A stretch of 64,000 nt of DNA from Rosa chinensis (GCF_002994745.2 NC_037092.1:24453001-24517000); one strand, 5' to 3'. Shown: positions 11,184 through 22,023, counted from the first letter of the stretch. Numbers and translations: made by a program. Notes: generated by a model from the letters alone, not told the origin.

Positions 11184-14100
11184 TCAAGTTGGCTCATACA
11201 CACCCACAATGCCCAACTTGATTAGTGAGTCATAAAATGCCTTCCGGGAAATTCCTTTGGTAAGTATATCTGCAAGTTGCTCTTCAAAAGGAACAAAAGG
11301 GAAGCTGACAAGCTTGGCATCAAGTTTCTCTTTTATAAAGTGACGATCAACCTCCATATGCTTAGTACGATCATGCTGTACTGGATTCTGTGATATGTCA
11401 ATAGCTGCCCGGTTGTCACAATATAACTGCATAGAACTTTCGAGTTTGAAACACACTGGATCGCGCCACAACTTTCTGTTTCTTACTCTTCCATGTAACC
11501 AAATTATCTCCCACAAAGGTAAAGTAACCTGATGTTGACCTCCTATCTGTGATATTTCTTGCCCAATCAGCATCTGTGAAGCCACAAACCTCGAGAATGC
11601 TATTGTGTTTAGAAAACATTACTCCTCTCTTTGGAGCTGACTTCAAGTACCTTAAAATTCTCACAACAGCATCCATGTGACTCTCACTCGGGTTATGCAT
11701 GAACTGACTTACCACACTCACTGCATATGCAACATCTGGTCTGGTATGAGCCAAATAAATCAAGCGCCCAACCAACCTCTGATAGCCAGCTCTGTCAGTA
11801 GGTACTTGATTTGGATACTCTGCTAAACAATGATTTTGCTCAATAGGAGTGTCAATAGGTTTGCAATCCAACATACATGTCTCTGTCAGTAGGTCAAGAA
11901 TATACTTCCTTTGGCACAAGTAGATCCCTTCTCTCCCCCTACCTACCTCAATTCCTAAGAAGTACTTTAGTTCGCCCAAGTCCTTCATCTCAAACTCAGA
12001 GGCTAGCTGTCTCTGTAGTATATCCATCTCAATAGTATCATTGCCAGTAATTACCATATCATCAAAATAAATGATTAGGGCTGTTACCTTCCCTTGTTGA
12101 TGTTTGAGAAATAAGGTATGGTCTGAGTTACTCTGTTTGTAACCAAACTTCAGCATGAACTGTGAAAACCTCCCAAACCAAGCGCGAGGTGACTGTTTGA
12201 GACTATACAGAGATTTTCTCAATTTGCATACAAAATCACCAGGAGAAGCAGCTACATACCCAGGTGGAAGACTCATGTATATCTCCTCAGCTAACTCTCC
12301 ATGAAGAAATGCATTCTTGACATCAAACTGTCGGAGCGGCCAATTTAAATTAGCAGCACAGGAAAGCAGAACCCGAATAGTGTTCATTTTGGCAACAGGA
12401 GCAAAAGTCTCATCGTAGTCTATACCATACGTCTGAGTAAACCCTTTTGCTACAAGGCATGCTTTATATCGATTCACTGATCCATTTGCATTATGTTTGA
12501 CGGTGAACACCTAACGACAACCTACAGCCTTCTTGCCTTGTAGTGAAGGCACGAGCAACCAAGTATTGTTCTTCTGTAACGCCTCCATCTATTCTTCCAT
12601 TGCCTTCTCCACTTCGGATCCCCCAACGCATCCTGTACTTTGTTAGGTACTGATACAGCAGATATTTCATTCACAAATGATGCATATGACTTAGATAATC
12701 TCCTAGTGGACATGTAATTAGCTACTGGGTACTTTGATTTTGCATGAACAGTGGGTTCATATCTTTTGGGTGGTTGACCTCGAGTAGACCTTTTTGGCAA
12801 CACATACTGTTTAATATTGGACTCACTACTATTATTACAAGTAGGTGAACATACCTCAGATGAGTGATCTTCAATACCAGGGAGCTGTGGGTCAGGGGTA
12901 GAAGCAACGATTGAGGGGATAGGTGTGTTTTCAGCTTCAGTTTCAGTGATTGAAACTGGTGCCTGGATGCTTGGAGCTTCTGCTTCTTCGACTACTAGAT
13001 TCGATGGATTAGGGATCTCAACTCGACCCGCCAAAATATCTCCTTCCAGTGTTACTTCTTCACTTCTTTTCAATTTCTCCCCTCACCCTGATACAGCTCT
13101 TCAAAGTATGAATTCTCCCCTGAAGAGCAGTATCAGATGAGGAAAAATAACTCATGTCCTCAAAGAAAGTAACATCCACAGTAACATAGTACTTTCTGGT
13201 AGGTGGATGGTAGCACTTGTACCCTTTTTGATATCTGCCATAACCAACAAACAAACACTTAATTACTCGGGCATCCAACTTAGACCTTTGATTTTTAGGA
13301 ACATGGACAAAAGCCACACAACCAAAAACACGGGCAGGAAGATTATGAAATGATGGCAAGGAGACATGAGATGCTAGAACCTCAAATGAAATTTTTCCTT
13401 GAAGCACACTAGATGGAAGACGATTGATAAGATGGGAGGAAGCTTGTACGGCATCGCCCCAAAGGTCAGGTACATATAACATATGATGAAGTTCTAAGGT
13501 GGTAGTAATACGAACTGACCCTGAACCTAACATAGGAAAGGCCTCACCATTGGCATTAGTTACATAAGACACTGGTGGGGAAGACAAGTCAGTGAAATAC
13601 GATTTATCATAAGTCATATGATCGGAGGCACCAGAATCAATAATCCATGTATCAGAACCAACAAAGTTAGAAATCTTTAAAGCCATACCAATCTTACCAC
13701 GACCAGCTATGGAGGCCGTAGGAGCAGCCCCACCTCCGGTATGATGATCCTGTCCAGCCACTCCATAGAAGTCTGGTTCTTGGATCAACTGAATAGCAGC
13801 TGCCTTTGCCTTACGACGATAACCTTTTTTGGGGTACCCATTCCGCTTCCAACAAGTCTCTCGAACATGTCCAAGGTCATTGCAATAAGAGCATTGAGGA
13901 CGGGGGCGGTTGGTGAAGCCTGGTGGAGGATGTTGCTGATGCAGAGGAAATGATCTCTGCTGCTGAAGGAAGGGTGTAGGTGACTTGGCCTGGATGGCTA
14001 GGCTAGACACTTCAACCTGTGCATGTTTGGCGCTTTCCTACTAAGACTCATCCTTACGGATGTATGTGAAAGCTGTGTTTAGGCTAGGTGGGTCTGTCAT

Positions 14101-14714
14101 TCTGAGCAATTCTCCTTTGGCATTGCTATGCTTATCATCAAGCCCTCTCAAGAATACATGAACTCTTTCAAGTTCCTTCTCCTTCTGGTACCACACAAGA
14201 TCTTCCTGATTCTTGATCTTGCAAGGACGCTTCTGATCAATTTCAGCCCATACATCTTCAGCTTGGTGAAATACACAGCTATTGATTGCCTATTCTGTTG
14301 CATACTTGCAGCTTTGCACATTAATTCATGAACCTGTATAAAATCAGACTCATTTGTATATGGATCCCCCAATGTCTTCCATATTGCTTCAGCAGTCTCA
14401 CACGCTTCCACCAACTGTAGCACATCATCAATCATGGCTTTGAATAAGATTGCCATTACAGATCCATCATTATCCTCCCATTTAGTATAGGCATCCACAT
14501 CTTCCTCGCTAGGTGCTTTGGTTGTTCCTGTCACATACCCCATCTTGTGTATGCCACGAAGGTGGACATACATAATTTTCTTCCACGTTCGGAAATTGGT
14601 CCCTTTGAGTTTCGTACCCCCAAAAGAACCACCGTTTGAACTTTGGACAGAAACCTCAATTTTTTGGACCTTATTGATCTTGGAACTCTGACCTTCACTT
14701 TCACCACCACCCAT
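11184..14714 (-). pseudogene. Copia gag-pol polyprotein remnant
   Basis: Read 14714 to 11184. Gag starts MGGGESEGQSSK and has a UBN2/retrotran_gag region; the frame breaks near 14230. A zinc knuckle CSYCNDLGHVRETC (about 13880) and the protease motif WIIDSGASDHM (about 13640) follow. At about 13475 the protease end LHHMLYVPDL joins directly to WGDAVQASSHLINRLP, so the GAG-pre-integrase region and the catalytic integrase core are missing. A frame change near 13070 and another near 12520 precede reverse transcriptase (GIDYDETFAPV, DVKNAFLHG, and the active-site box as YFDD near 12070). RNase H has a second deletion near 11456 that removes the AEAEYR-type acidic motif; YCDNRAAI and the HIDIRHHF-like tail HMEVDRHFIKEK remain. 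It cannot encode a working polyprotein. Confidence 0.9.
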
Positions 14715-15810
14715 TGTCGGAATATCACACAATCACAGAGTATGCAGCGGAAAAAATAAAAAAGAATAACTTTTTTTAACTGTTGGAGTTGACTGGGCTC
14801 AATTCACACTTCCCTTTTTCCTTTTTTCACTTCTGAGATCCCCAAAACTACCAGAGCTCTAGAACAAAGGACATCTCACAACAACAAAGGCGAGACGACG
14901 ACGAGGACCTCCGGTGACGGAGACAGAGGGTTGAGATGATGCGACCCGACAGGAGAAGAGGCCAGCAACTGGTATGAGGCTGCAACTACGTCGAAAACTG
15001 GTTGAGCAGCAGAGCAGTGATTGAAGAATCCGAATTGGGAGCTTGAATCAGTCACGATCTGTTGCTATGACGATCTGGGATGGACGAAGGATGACGCCGC
15101 CGGTTAGAGAGAACCGGATTGATGACGACGCCGATCTCGGATAGATGACGCCGATTTGGTAGGTGAGGGATGACTCCAGGAAGCTAACGCCAGTTGGACA
15201 GAAAGAGAGCCATGAAGTCGATCTGGGTAGAGAAGAGCGACGACGGTCTGAACGATCTGAACCATGGTAGCTGTTCGGACGGAAGCAGTCCTGGGCCACG
15301 GACTGGGCTCTGATGGATAGAAGTCGGCGGTGGAAGATTAACGACCATCTGGTTTGACGCTAATCCTGGTATTGAATTGCACGGATTCCGATCAAATCTT
15401 GATTGGCGTCGAGGCTGGTGATCTAAGCTACGGAGCACCTGGGTTGAGGACGGCGGGCTGAGCACCTGGGATAGAGCAACGCGAAGGAAGATGAGGAATC
15501 GAAGGGGATGAAGCAATCCGAAGATGAGGATGATGATCTTCTCAGATGAAGCCGACGATCTGGGTTGTCAGAACTGAGAAAGCCGGTCTGAATGATTTGC
15601 AGCGATGCCGGGAATTGAAGAACCTTGTGAGAGCCAGATAACGGCGATCTGGAAGGATGAAGCCGATCTGGTGAGGGACAGACATCAGCTGATGTAAGCA
15701 GATATGGACAGAAACAGGCGTCTGGGCCGACTGGAGACTGACCCTGAACTTAGGAAGACGAAGGCGGTCTGGAGAGACGAGGCCAGCTATATGACGTCCA
15801 AGAAAAATCT
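14715..15810 (-). other. Copia untranslated leader
   Basis: About 1.1 kb between primer site and gag with no retroelement domain. It is rich in degenerate GATGACGCCGATCTGG-like strings, giving several short meaningless open frames. Confidence 0.6.
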
Positions 15811-15822
15811 GCTCTGATACCA
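15811..15822 (-). other. Copia primer-binding site
   Basis: TGGTATCAGAGC on the minus strand, complementary to the 3' end of initiator tRNA-Met, directly next to the 5' LTR. Confidence 0.85.
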
Positions 15823-15996
15823 AGTCAAGTATCGAGTAAATCAGTATGTATATTCATCTTACATTGAAGTATAAATAGAAAAGTAGAGCATACAGCTCAA
15901 TGAATCATTAGCCCTAGTTGTAGATCGGTTGTCAATTCTAAAAGGTAGACATAATCATTCCGATCTAGATCTGCACATGGTTGACAACTCACGACA
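15823..15996 (-). repeat. Copia 5' LTR (174 bp)
   Basis: Matches 10973-11176 except for the 24-bp duplication, a 6-bp indel and scattered changes; followed by the TSD CTTTC. Confidence 0.9.
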
Positions 15997-16018
15997 CTTT
16001 CGTCTTCTTCTTGTTGAA

Positions 16019-16840
16019 ATGGGTTCAAGCACTAGTCGACTAGGTTCACGCCCATCTCGGCCCCGACCCAACTGCACTGCCAATCGTTCCTTACTCTCCT
16101 CTCTCGTATACGGAGGCTCTTCCTCACGTACCACTCACGAGGCACCATTTCCTTTCTTCTTCTTCAATCTTCATCACCCATTATTTCGTTTGTGTTAATT
16201 TGAATGAAAGATTTGATCTTTATTGGTTTTGGATGGTTTGGATGATTTGGGATTTGGTCGTTTGGTGCAAAGGTTGGTGCTTTTTAGTGGCATAGAGAAA
16301 CCCAAATGATTGATTTGGGGTTTATTTTCATGATTTGATAAGCTGGTGCTTTGTGATTGGTGATTTTGTAGTTTCCTTCGTCAATTTGACTTTTTGTTTA
16401 TCATGTATTTGTGAATATTGGTGGCTAATGAAAAATTGCTCAATTAGGGTCATGTTGTTGATTGGGAAGTAGTTATGTGTCCTGTGATTATGTGTCCAAG
16501 TAGTTCTTCTCCACAAGGGATTGAGAGTTCCCGTTCTGATGACATGTCCGTTGAGAATCATGTAGCTGAAGTAATGGCTGTCCATAATACTAATGCTGAT
16601 ACTGATTCTGTTCGTGTTTCTGATATACCATTACCTTTTCCCTCACGCGGAAATGATTTCCTTCGGGAGGTACCTTCTTGCTTAGGATTCCTTGTGTCCA
16701 ACAGGGAACAGGGCCGGGTTGAGGTTGGTAAGTTTCAATGGAGAAGATTTGGAGAAGAAAGAGAGAAGAGTTTTGTCGTGGTTTTGCAAGGAGAGAGAGG
16801 ACCCAAAAAGAAAAAGAAAAATCTGACTTTGAGGGTATTT
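16019..16840 (+). pseudogene. Captured fragment of a plant gene (RING-type E3 ligase-like N-terminal region)
   Basis: The segment starts MGSSTSRLGSRPSRPRPN at 16019 and continues to about 16195. After an intron-like AT-rich stretch it resumes near 16485 with SSSSPQGIESSRSDDMSVEN and ...SVRVSDIPLPFPS...LGFLVSNREQGR, ending near 16730. These phrases resemble the N-terminal part of a plant RING finger protein family, recalled from memory rather than searched. The catalytic RING is not present. The fragment lies wholly between the Pack-MULE inverted repeats, with its 5' leader split by the Copia insertion, as expected of transduplicated exons. It is unlikely to give a working protein. Confidence 0.5.
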
Positions 16841-17093
16841 TAGGAAGTGCAAAAAGATATGAGTTGAAATATTATTAAAAAAAAGGGTCCTTGACCCAAA
16901 GCCCCAAAATAAGGGAAAATTATCCCACTTACCCCAGCAAGAGATTTTTGTTCTCACTTGCCCATTTTAACAGAAAATGACCATTTTGCCCTCAATCCAA
17001 TTAAAATATTACAACATGCCACTGCGTCCTCTCTCTCTCTCTCTCTCTCTCCAGCGCGACCCCGTCGCAGTCCCTCTTCGATCAGTCTCTCTC

Positions 17094-17129
<36 letters not shown>

Positions 17130-17644
17130 CCTTGTTCACGCCGGCGTCCATGCCGCACCGGATCTCGTCGGCGCTAAGTCACCAGGGCTGGGTCGATTTT
17201 GCCTGCACAGTTCGGATCCTGGTCGGCTCGTCGGCGGCAAGGAAGCGATCTGAAGCTACGTGGTAGCAGGAGTAGAACGAAGAGAAACGCCGGAGTCAGA
17301 GGTTTGGTAGGTTCGCGGCGGCCGGAGTCGAGGAGCGACGACGAAGCTGTTTGAAGACCTGGTACGCGATCTCGGAGTCACAGATCCGAAGCACCGGCGC
17401 CGGCTTTTGACTTGGGTGCCCAGCCGGAACTCTAACTCTCCTCCAGAAAGCTCCGGATTCTTTGTCGGAGACGAAGGCCGGATCCCTCTGCAATTTTTTT
17501 TTTCCGTCTGAGATCGACCATTTCTTCTTTTTTTTTTTTTTTTTTTTTGGACGACATCCTTTTTTTTTTTGGGACATTTTTTTTTTAATAAATAACATGG
17601 GGCAGGAGGCCTATAATCAAAGAAAAAGAGAAAAAAAAGTTTTA

Positions 17645-17993
17645 TTTGGGGGCAATAGACGTCTATTGGGGGGTAATAGACGTTTTGAATTGATGTAATC
17701 TCCTTGTTTTTTTTCTGTAATCAAAGTCTTATTTGTCTAAATTTAAGGAGATTAGTTCTCATTGTAGCAACTGAAAGTCCTATTGGGGGGCAATAGACGT
17801 CTATTGGGGAGCAATACAAGGCTGATAGTTGTCTATTGGGGGGCAATACACGGCTGATAGTCGTCTATTGGGAGACAATACATGGCTGATAGTCGTCTAT
17901 TGGGGGCAATACATGGCTGATAGTCGTCTATTGGGGGCAATACATGGCTGATAGTCGTCTATTGGGAGGCAATACACGTCTATTGGGGGCAAA
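17645..17993 (+). repeat. Minisatellite, about 31-bp unit
   Basis: About eight degenerate copies of GTCTATTGGGGGCAATACAT + GGCTGATAGTC; the outer copies are shorter. It lies inside the Mutator-like element. Confidence 0.9.
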
Positions 17994-18033
17994 AAAACTT
18001 TTCAGTGAGATTTTCAGCAAATTCCGATGGGCG

Positions 18034-18131
18034 GCAGCCGGTGACCGGATTCCGGCGAAAGTTGGCCGGAATCCGGCGGCCGTTGACCGGAATCCGGCGG
18101 CATGTGACCGGATTCCGGCGGCCGGTGACGG
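18034..18131 (+). repeat. 21-bp minisatellite (GC-rich)
   Basis: Four to five units of the type GTGACCGGATTCCGGCGGCC. The 21-bp period keeps frame and gives 7-residue repeats (VTGFRR-like), but no gene context supports translation. Confidence 0.8.
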
Positions 18132-18681
18132 GCTCCAGCAAAGTCTCCCATGGTTTCTCTCTCTTCTATTTTTTTTTTCTCTCTCTCTCTCTCTAAGTAA
18201 CTAGGCGGTGAGGGTAAAATGGTATTAAAAAAAAATTAAAAACAAAAAAAAAGGTATTAGGGAAGACTCCCTTAGAGTGTATTGGGTAAGAGAGAATTAA
18301 AAAAACTTAATGGGGTAAGTGGGAAAAAAATCCCTAGAAATGGGGTAAATGGACAAAATCCCTAAAAAAAATAAAAGGGTGTGTGGTTTGTAAATTTGGG
18401 TGTGCAAATTTCACTCCCCTATATTATATATAGTTTTGAAAATCAAAACTGGGGCACGTGACCCAGTGTGCCCCTGTGTCCCTCCGCCTCTGCCTGTCAG
18501 CAAGATAATCAACTTAGTTTTCATGCGGGTCCCACTGACATCATCTTCTCTGTTTCTCACCCTCAGTCCAAGGGAAGTCAACACTAACTCCAAAGGAGCA
18601 ACTTGCTCCTGATCTTGATCTCCTCCGTCTCTCTGATCTATAAACTCATAAACAAATTGATTAGAAAGTTTAAACCTTGAA

Positions 18682-19800
18682 ATGGACCGGGCCTCAGTAG
18701 TCATATACACCACCGTTATCACAATCCCATCCCTTTCAACCCTCTCGTCGCCTACATCGAGCACCGCCGCAAAGACCTCAAATGGGAGAACGATCACTTG
18801 GATCGAGATTCCACCCCCACCGCCGAGTCTCCAAGAGAAGAAGATCAAGAATTTGAGTGATTGCTCTGGAGAAATTCAAATCAAGAAGATCGACAACGCC
18901 ACGACGAGGCAGTGATGGATTTACTTGGGTGGACGGAGGATTGTAAACTTGGGATCTCCCAGATGGATTTGTTCTGAAATTCTTGTTCAAGACTTTTGAC
19001 TCTCTTTTAGTTTCTTTGTTCAAATTTCGTGATGGTTTTGCGGGAAATTGAATTTCTAATTCATTGGTTATCTGAGATTGTTTGCTTTGATGAGCATTCA
19101 GAGTTCTTTTATTTTAGGTGATCTATCGGTGCTCGGAGGAGGGTGCAAGGCGGAGGCGGTGCTGCAGTTCTCTAGGTGAGGCTGGAGGCCCATGTGGGCT
19201 GGTGTTGGGCTGTTGCAAGGCGCGGGTATGGGAAGCAAAAACAACACAGAGTACCTCCGCCATTAATGGCATCCTACTCAGACGCGTCTCCCCCAAAACA
19301 ACGTCGTTGACATCATCGACTTAGTCAATCTCTTCCTCTCCCAGCTCGGCTTAATACCCAGATTAGCAATCAAAAACCAAAATTAATTAGTTTACAAAAA
19401 TCAATTGCCAAGATTAATGCCCAGATAATCAATACCCGAATTCATGCCTAGAGACATCAATCTTCAATTGTTTGTTTTATTTTTCTGGGTTTTGTTGATC
19501 GAGTGGAAGGAATTCATGGACGCCGAGGACTACTTGAATGACGAGGAGAAGTTTAAGGTCACCAACGTGCCGTTGGTCTTGTTGTTCCTCAAGGTTGATG
19601 TCAACCCCGACGATGGCTTTATCACCGAGCACGAGTTGACTCAGTGGAGCTTGAAGCAAGCTTAGAGGGAAGTTTTGTGTAGGACTCAAAGGGATATGGA
19701 GCTTCATGTTAAGAATCGTGACGGCTTTGTTTTTTTATGATAGCCGACGACTATATTTCCTTTCAAGAGTACCAAGATGAGGATCGAGAGCAAAGTTTCA
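18682..19800 (+). pseudogene. Reticulocalbin/calumenin-like EF-hand protein, degenerate
   Basis: The first exon begins MDRASVVIYTTVITI at 18682, a membrane-anchor-like N terminus, then jumps in another frame to PIPFNPLVAYIEHRRKDLKW (about 18728-18790), so a segment with a frame change has been lost. From about 19500 the text resumes as EWKEFMDAEDYLNDEEKFKV and an EF-hand-like DVNPDDGFITEHELTQW, typical of plant reticulocalbin-like proteins of the secretory pathway. A stop (TAG at 19663) replaces the residue before REVL, and RTQRDMELHVKNRDGFV follows in frame. The last hand is scrambled by a poly(T) near 19730. A gap of about 600 bp between exons holds no recognisable coding. Called a pseudogene on the internal stop plus frame loss. 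Confidence 0.7.
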
Positions 19801-19983
19801 ATCTTCAGAAAACTAGAAGAGAGTAAGAGATAGAAGACGAGTGTTGACTAATTAAACTAGTGAGAAACGGAGAAGATGATGTATGTGGGAGCGTGGGACC
19901 CGAATGGAAATTAACTTTATTGGCTGGCTGACACGTATCTCGTCCGCACTTTTCTTACGTCACGAACGTCCTCTTTGAAACGT

Positions 19984-19986
<3 letters not shown>

Positions 19987-20033
<47 letters not shown>
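19987..20033. repeat. (TA)n microsatellite
   Basis: Uninterrupted TA repeats between the EF-hand pseudogene and the first foldback element. Confidence 0.95.
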
Positions 20034-20037
<4 letters not shown>

Positions 20038-20425
20038 CCTATCCAGAGCGGAGCTCCGCTTTGAAATTGACGTGTGAAGTTCGAGTTTTAGGTCATTTTT
20101 CGGTCGCATATCCACATCTTGACCGTTCAGTTTTTAGGTACTACTGTATAAATCATCTCTGCAAATTTTCAGCCAAATTGATGATCACTAAGGTATCTAA
20201 CTCGGTTAAACCAATGGACGGACTGAACTGTCAACCTGAACCGTACCAGCTTTAAGGCAGTTATCAATGCCTTAACGATCATCAATTTGGGTGAAAATTT
20301 GCAGAGATGATCTATACACTAGCACCTAAAAATTGAACGGTCAAGATGTGGATATGCGACCGAAAAGTGACCCAAAACTCGAACTTCACACGTTAATTTC
20401 AAAGCAGAGCTCCGCTCTGGATAGG
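20038..20425. mobile_element. Foldback MITE, copy 1
   Basis: 388 bp with nearly full-length inverted arms of about 165 bp: CCTATCCAGAGCGGAGCTCC at the left and its reverse complement ending at 20425. The arms share GTGAAGTTCGAGTTT, ATATCCACATCTTGACCGTT and GCAAATTTTCAGCC. A single-stranded copy would form one long hairpin. TSD not resolved because both flanks are AT repeats. Confidence 0.85.
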
Positions 20426-20478
20426 ATCTTTACATATATATATATATCCTATCGGGACTTCACACGTTAATTTCAGAT

Positions 20479-20854
20479 CCTATCAGGAGCGGAGCTTCGC
20501 TTTAAAATTAAAGTGTGAAGTTCGAGTTTTCGGTTGCATATCCACATCTCGACCGTTCAGTTTTTAAGTACTAGTGTATAGATCATCTCTGCAAATTTTC
20601 AGCCAAATTGATGATCGTTAAGGTATTGATAACTGCTTTAAAGCTAGTATGGTTCAGCTTGACAGATTCAGTCCATCTATTGGTTTAAGCGAGTTAGATA
20701 CCTTAACGATCATCAATTTGGCTGAAAATTTGCAGAGATGATCTATACAGTAGTACCTAAAAAATGAACGGTCGAAATGTGAATATGTGACCGAAAAGTA
20801 ACCAAAAACTCAAACTTCACACATTAATTTCAAAACGTAGCTCCGCTCTGGATT
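20479..20854. mobile_element. Foldback MITE, copy 2
   Basis: A second member of the same family, 376 bp, starting CCTATCAGGAGCGGAGC and ending GCTCCGCTCTGGATTG. A partial piece of a further copy (CTTCACACGTTAATTTCAG) lies between the two at 20459-20477. Confidence 0.85.
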
Positions 20855-20855
20855 G

Positions 20856-20856
<1 letters not shown>

Positions 20857-20890
<34 letters not shown>
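20857..20890. repeat. (TG)n microsatellite
   Basis: About 16 TG units directly following the second foldback MITE. Confidence 0.95.
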
Positions 20891-20893
<3 letters not shown>

Positions 20894-21105
20894 TCTCTAC
20901 CCATGTTGCCTGACTTATGGGGTTTGAGATGGTTCACCACATATGAATAACAGTTGTGTGACATACCCTATAATCCACTAGCCTCAATAATATAGGTTTA
21001 TGAGTAGGTTACACATTTATTTTCTTTTACTATGGCAAAACCTTTTATAGGCTTTGTATTAAGTCGAGTTCCCAATAAAAATATTTGTTTATTATTTTAG
21101 TTTTT

Positions 21106-21203
21106 TTTTTATCACATCAACAACTAGTCTTTTTGTGAGTTGAACTCACAACCTCCCACTTACAAATGGGAGACTTATGCCACTAAACCAAATGGTACTG
21201 CGC
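21106..21203 (-). mobile_element. tRNA-derived SINE, short
   Basis: Minus strand: A box TGGTTTAGTGG and B box GAGTTCAACTC, i.e. an internal RNA polymerase III promoter, then a short tail and poly(A) (poly(T) on the plus strand). The 15-bp TSD ATTATTTTAGTTTTT is exact at 21091-21105 and 21204-21218. Confidence 0.88.
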
Positions 21204-21259
21204 ATTATTTTAGTTTTTGAGTCACTGTTTTCACAGAATATCTATTAATTTTGATAGAT

Positions 21260-21541
21260 ATTATAAATTAACATTTAGGTGTGCTCACAATTACTTTAAT
21301 TATAGAGTCAGAATGAATAAATCTTTATTTCTAAGTTTTAATCATTTCTAAGTTATCCTATGCACTTTTGAAGCTAAATATTAACAGAAGTACCATATAT
21401 ATTATAAATTAACATTTAGGTGTGCTCACAATTACTTTAATTATAGAGTCGGAATGAATAAATCTTTATTTCTAAGTTTTAATCATTTCTAAGTTATCCT
21501 ATGCACTTTTGAAGCTAAATATTAACAGAAGTATCCATATA
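21260..21541 (+). repeat. 141-bp near-identical tandem duplication
   Basis: The unit beginning ATTATAAATTAACATTTAGG occurs at 21260 and again at 21401, with one substitution and a small indel at the end. The near identity implies a recent event. Confidence 0.95.
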
Positions 21542-21624
21542 TGGTATTGAAATATCAAGAACGTAACTCAAAGTTTCACGATCGGAAAATGTACTGTGTA
21601 ATTCTTTCAAACTTTACTAAAAGA

Positions 21625-21652
<28 letters not shown>
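21625..21652. repeat. (AT)n microsatellite
   Basis: Fourteen AT units in an AT-rich stretch (21541-21780) that shows no gene. Confidence 0.9.
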
Positions 21653-21655
<3 letters not shown>

Positions 21656-22023
21656 TTTTTTATTTTATTAGACAGAAACAAAGCAAAATACATTTCAAGA
21701 AAAATGTTTGACAATTTCATTAATAAGGCTTGAAGGCAGCCGCACCAGTCTTCTATTAAAAAAAAAAATTTAATTTGGCAATTGGTCCAATTGGCATGGG
21801 ATAAAAACCAGAGGCCTCTCCTAATACTTCCACGTGGCCGGTACGTGCCTCTCACTCCTACCCTAAACCCCATCACCAGTTTACCACCCATATGGCATGA
21901 AGCCATCCAAAGTTCTAAACCCCTCTATACCTTGCCCCTCTTTTCTTCAGCTCATCACTGTTTCAGACCCCTCGTACCCAAAAAACCAAACCAGCCATTC
22001 CCAACGGTCAACCGCCGCCACCC

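Larger units (their letters stand above)
10973..15996 (-). mobile_element. Copia LTR retrotransposon, decayed and internally deleted
   Basis: Short LTRs (204 and 174 bp) flank gag-pol remnants read from the minus strand; the 5-bp TSD CTTTC is exact (10968-10972 and 15997-16001). The primer site TGGTATCAGAGC (initiator-Met type) abuts the 5' LTR at 15811-15822, and the polypurine tract TTGAGGGGGAG abuts the 3' LTR. Element LTRs read TGTCGTGAG...CTTGACT, so they end CT rather than CA, and both LTRs agree. The 3' LTR is longer because of a 24-bp internal duplication plus a 6-bp difference. It inserted into the captured segment of the Pack-MULE. Confidence 0.93.
16885..18362. mobile_element. Non-autonomous Mutator-like element (1478 bp)
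   Basis: The 9-bp TSD TAAAAAAAA (16876-16884 and 18363-18371) flanks ends that align without gaps over 51 bp, sharing GGG at the tip and TCCCACTTACCCC further in. It sits in the right inverted repeat of the Pack-MULE, whose left arm lacks the insertion and so shows the empty site. Inside are (CT)n tracts, a GC-rich segment with no recognised protein, and two minisatellites. No transposase is encoded. Confidence 0.9.
10740..18419. mobile_element. Pack-MULE-like element with captured gene fragment, interrupted twice
   Basis: The ends are inverted copies starting GGGGAGTGAAATTTGCACAC, identical over about 40 bp, flanked by the 8-bp direct repeat TATATTAT (10732-10739 and 18420-18427). The inverted repeat continues inward: 10790-10885 (TTTAATAATATTTCAACTCA, then CTTCCTAAAATACCCTCAAA) is matched in reverse complement at 16790-16884. 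The right arm is split by a second element at 16885-18362, and the interior by a Copia element at 10973-15996. Without these the element is about 1.2 kb, mostly inverted repeat plus the captured fragment at 16019-16840. Long TIRs and captured exons are Mutator-like features. Confidence 0.85.
10233..18492. mobile_element. Possible hAT-like element split by later insertions
   Basis: CAGTGGCGGAG at 10233 and the inverted CTCCGCCTCTG ending at 18492 match at 10 of 11 positions, and both are followed inward by GGGGCAC-type sequence. Subtracting the nested Pack-MULE leaves an element of about 570 bp. The flanking 8-mers (GCTGACCT and CCTGTCAG) do not match, so the pairing is an inference. Confidence 0.4.

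Noticed and set aside
15048..15823. Several open frames on the minus strand
   Set aside because: They lie in the Copia leader, show no domain and are interrupted relative to one another; best explained as degenerate leader repeats.
10225..18500. 8-bp TSD for the outer hAT-like pair
   Set aside because: GCTGACCT and CCTGTCAG agree at only four of eight positions, so the TSD claim was dropped and the element kept at low confidence.
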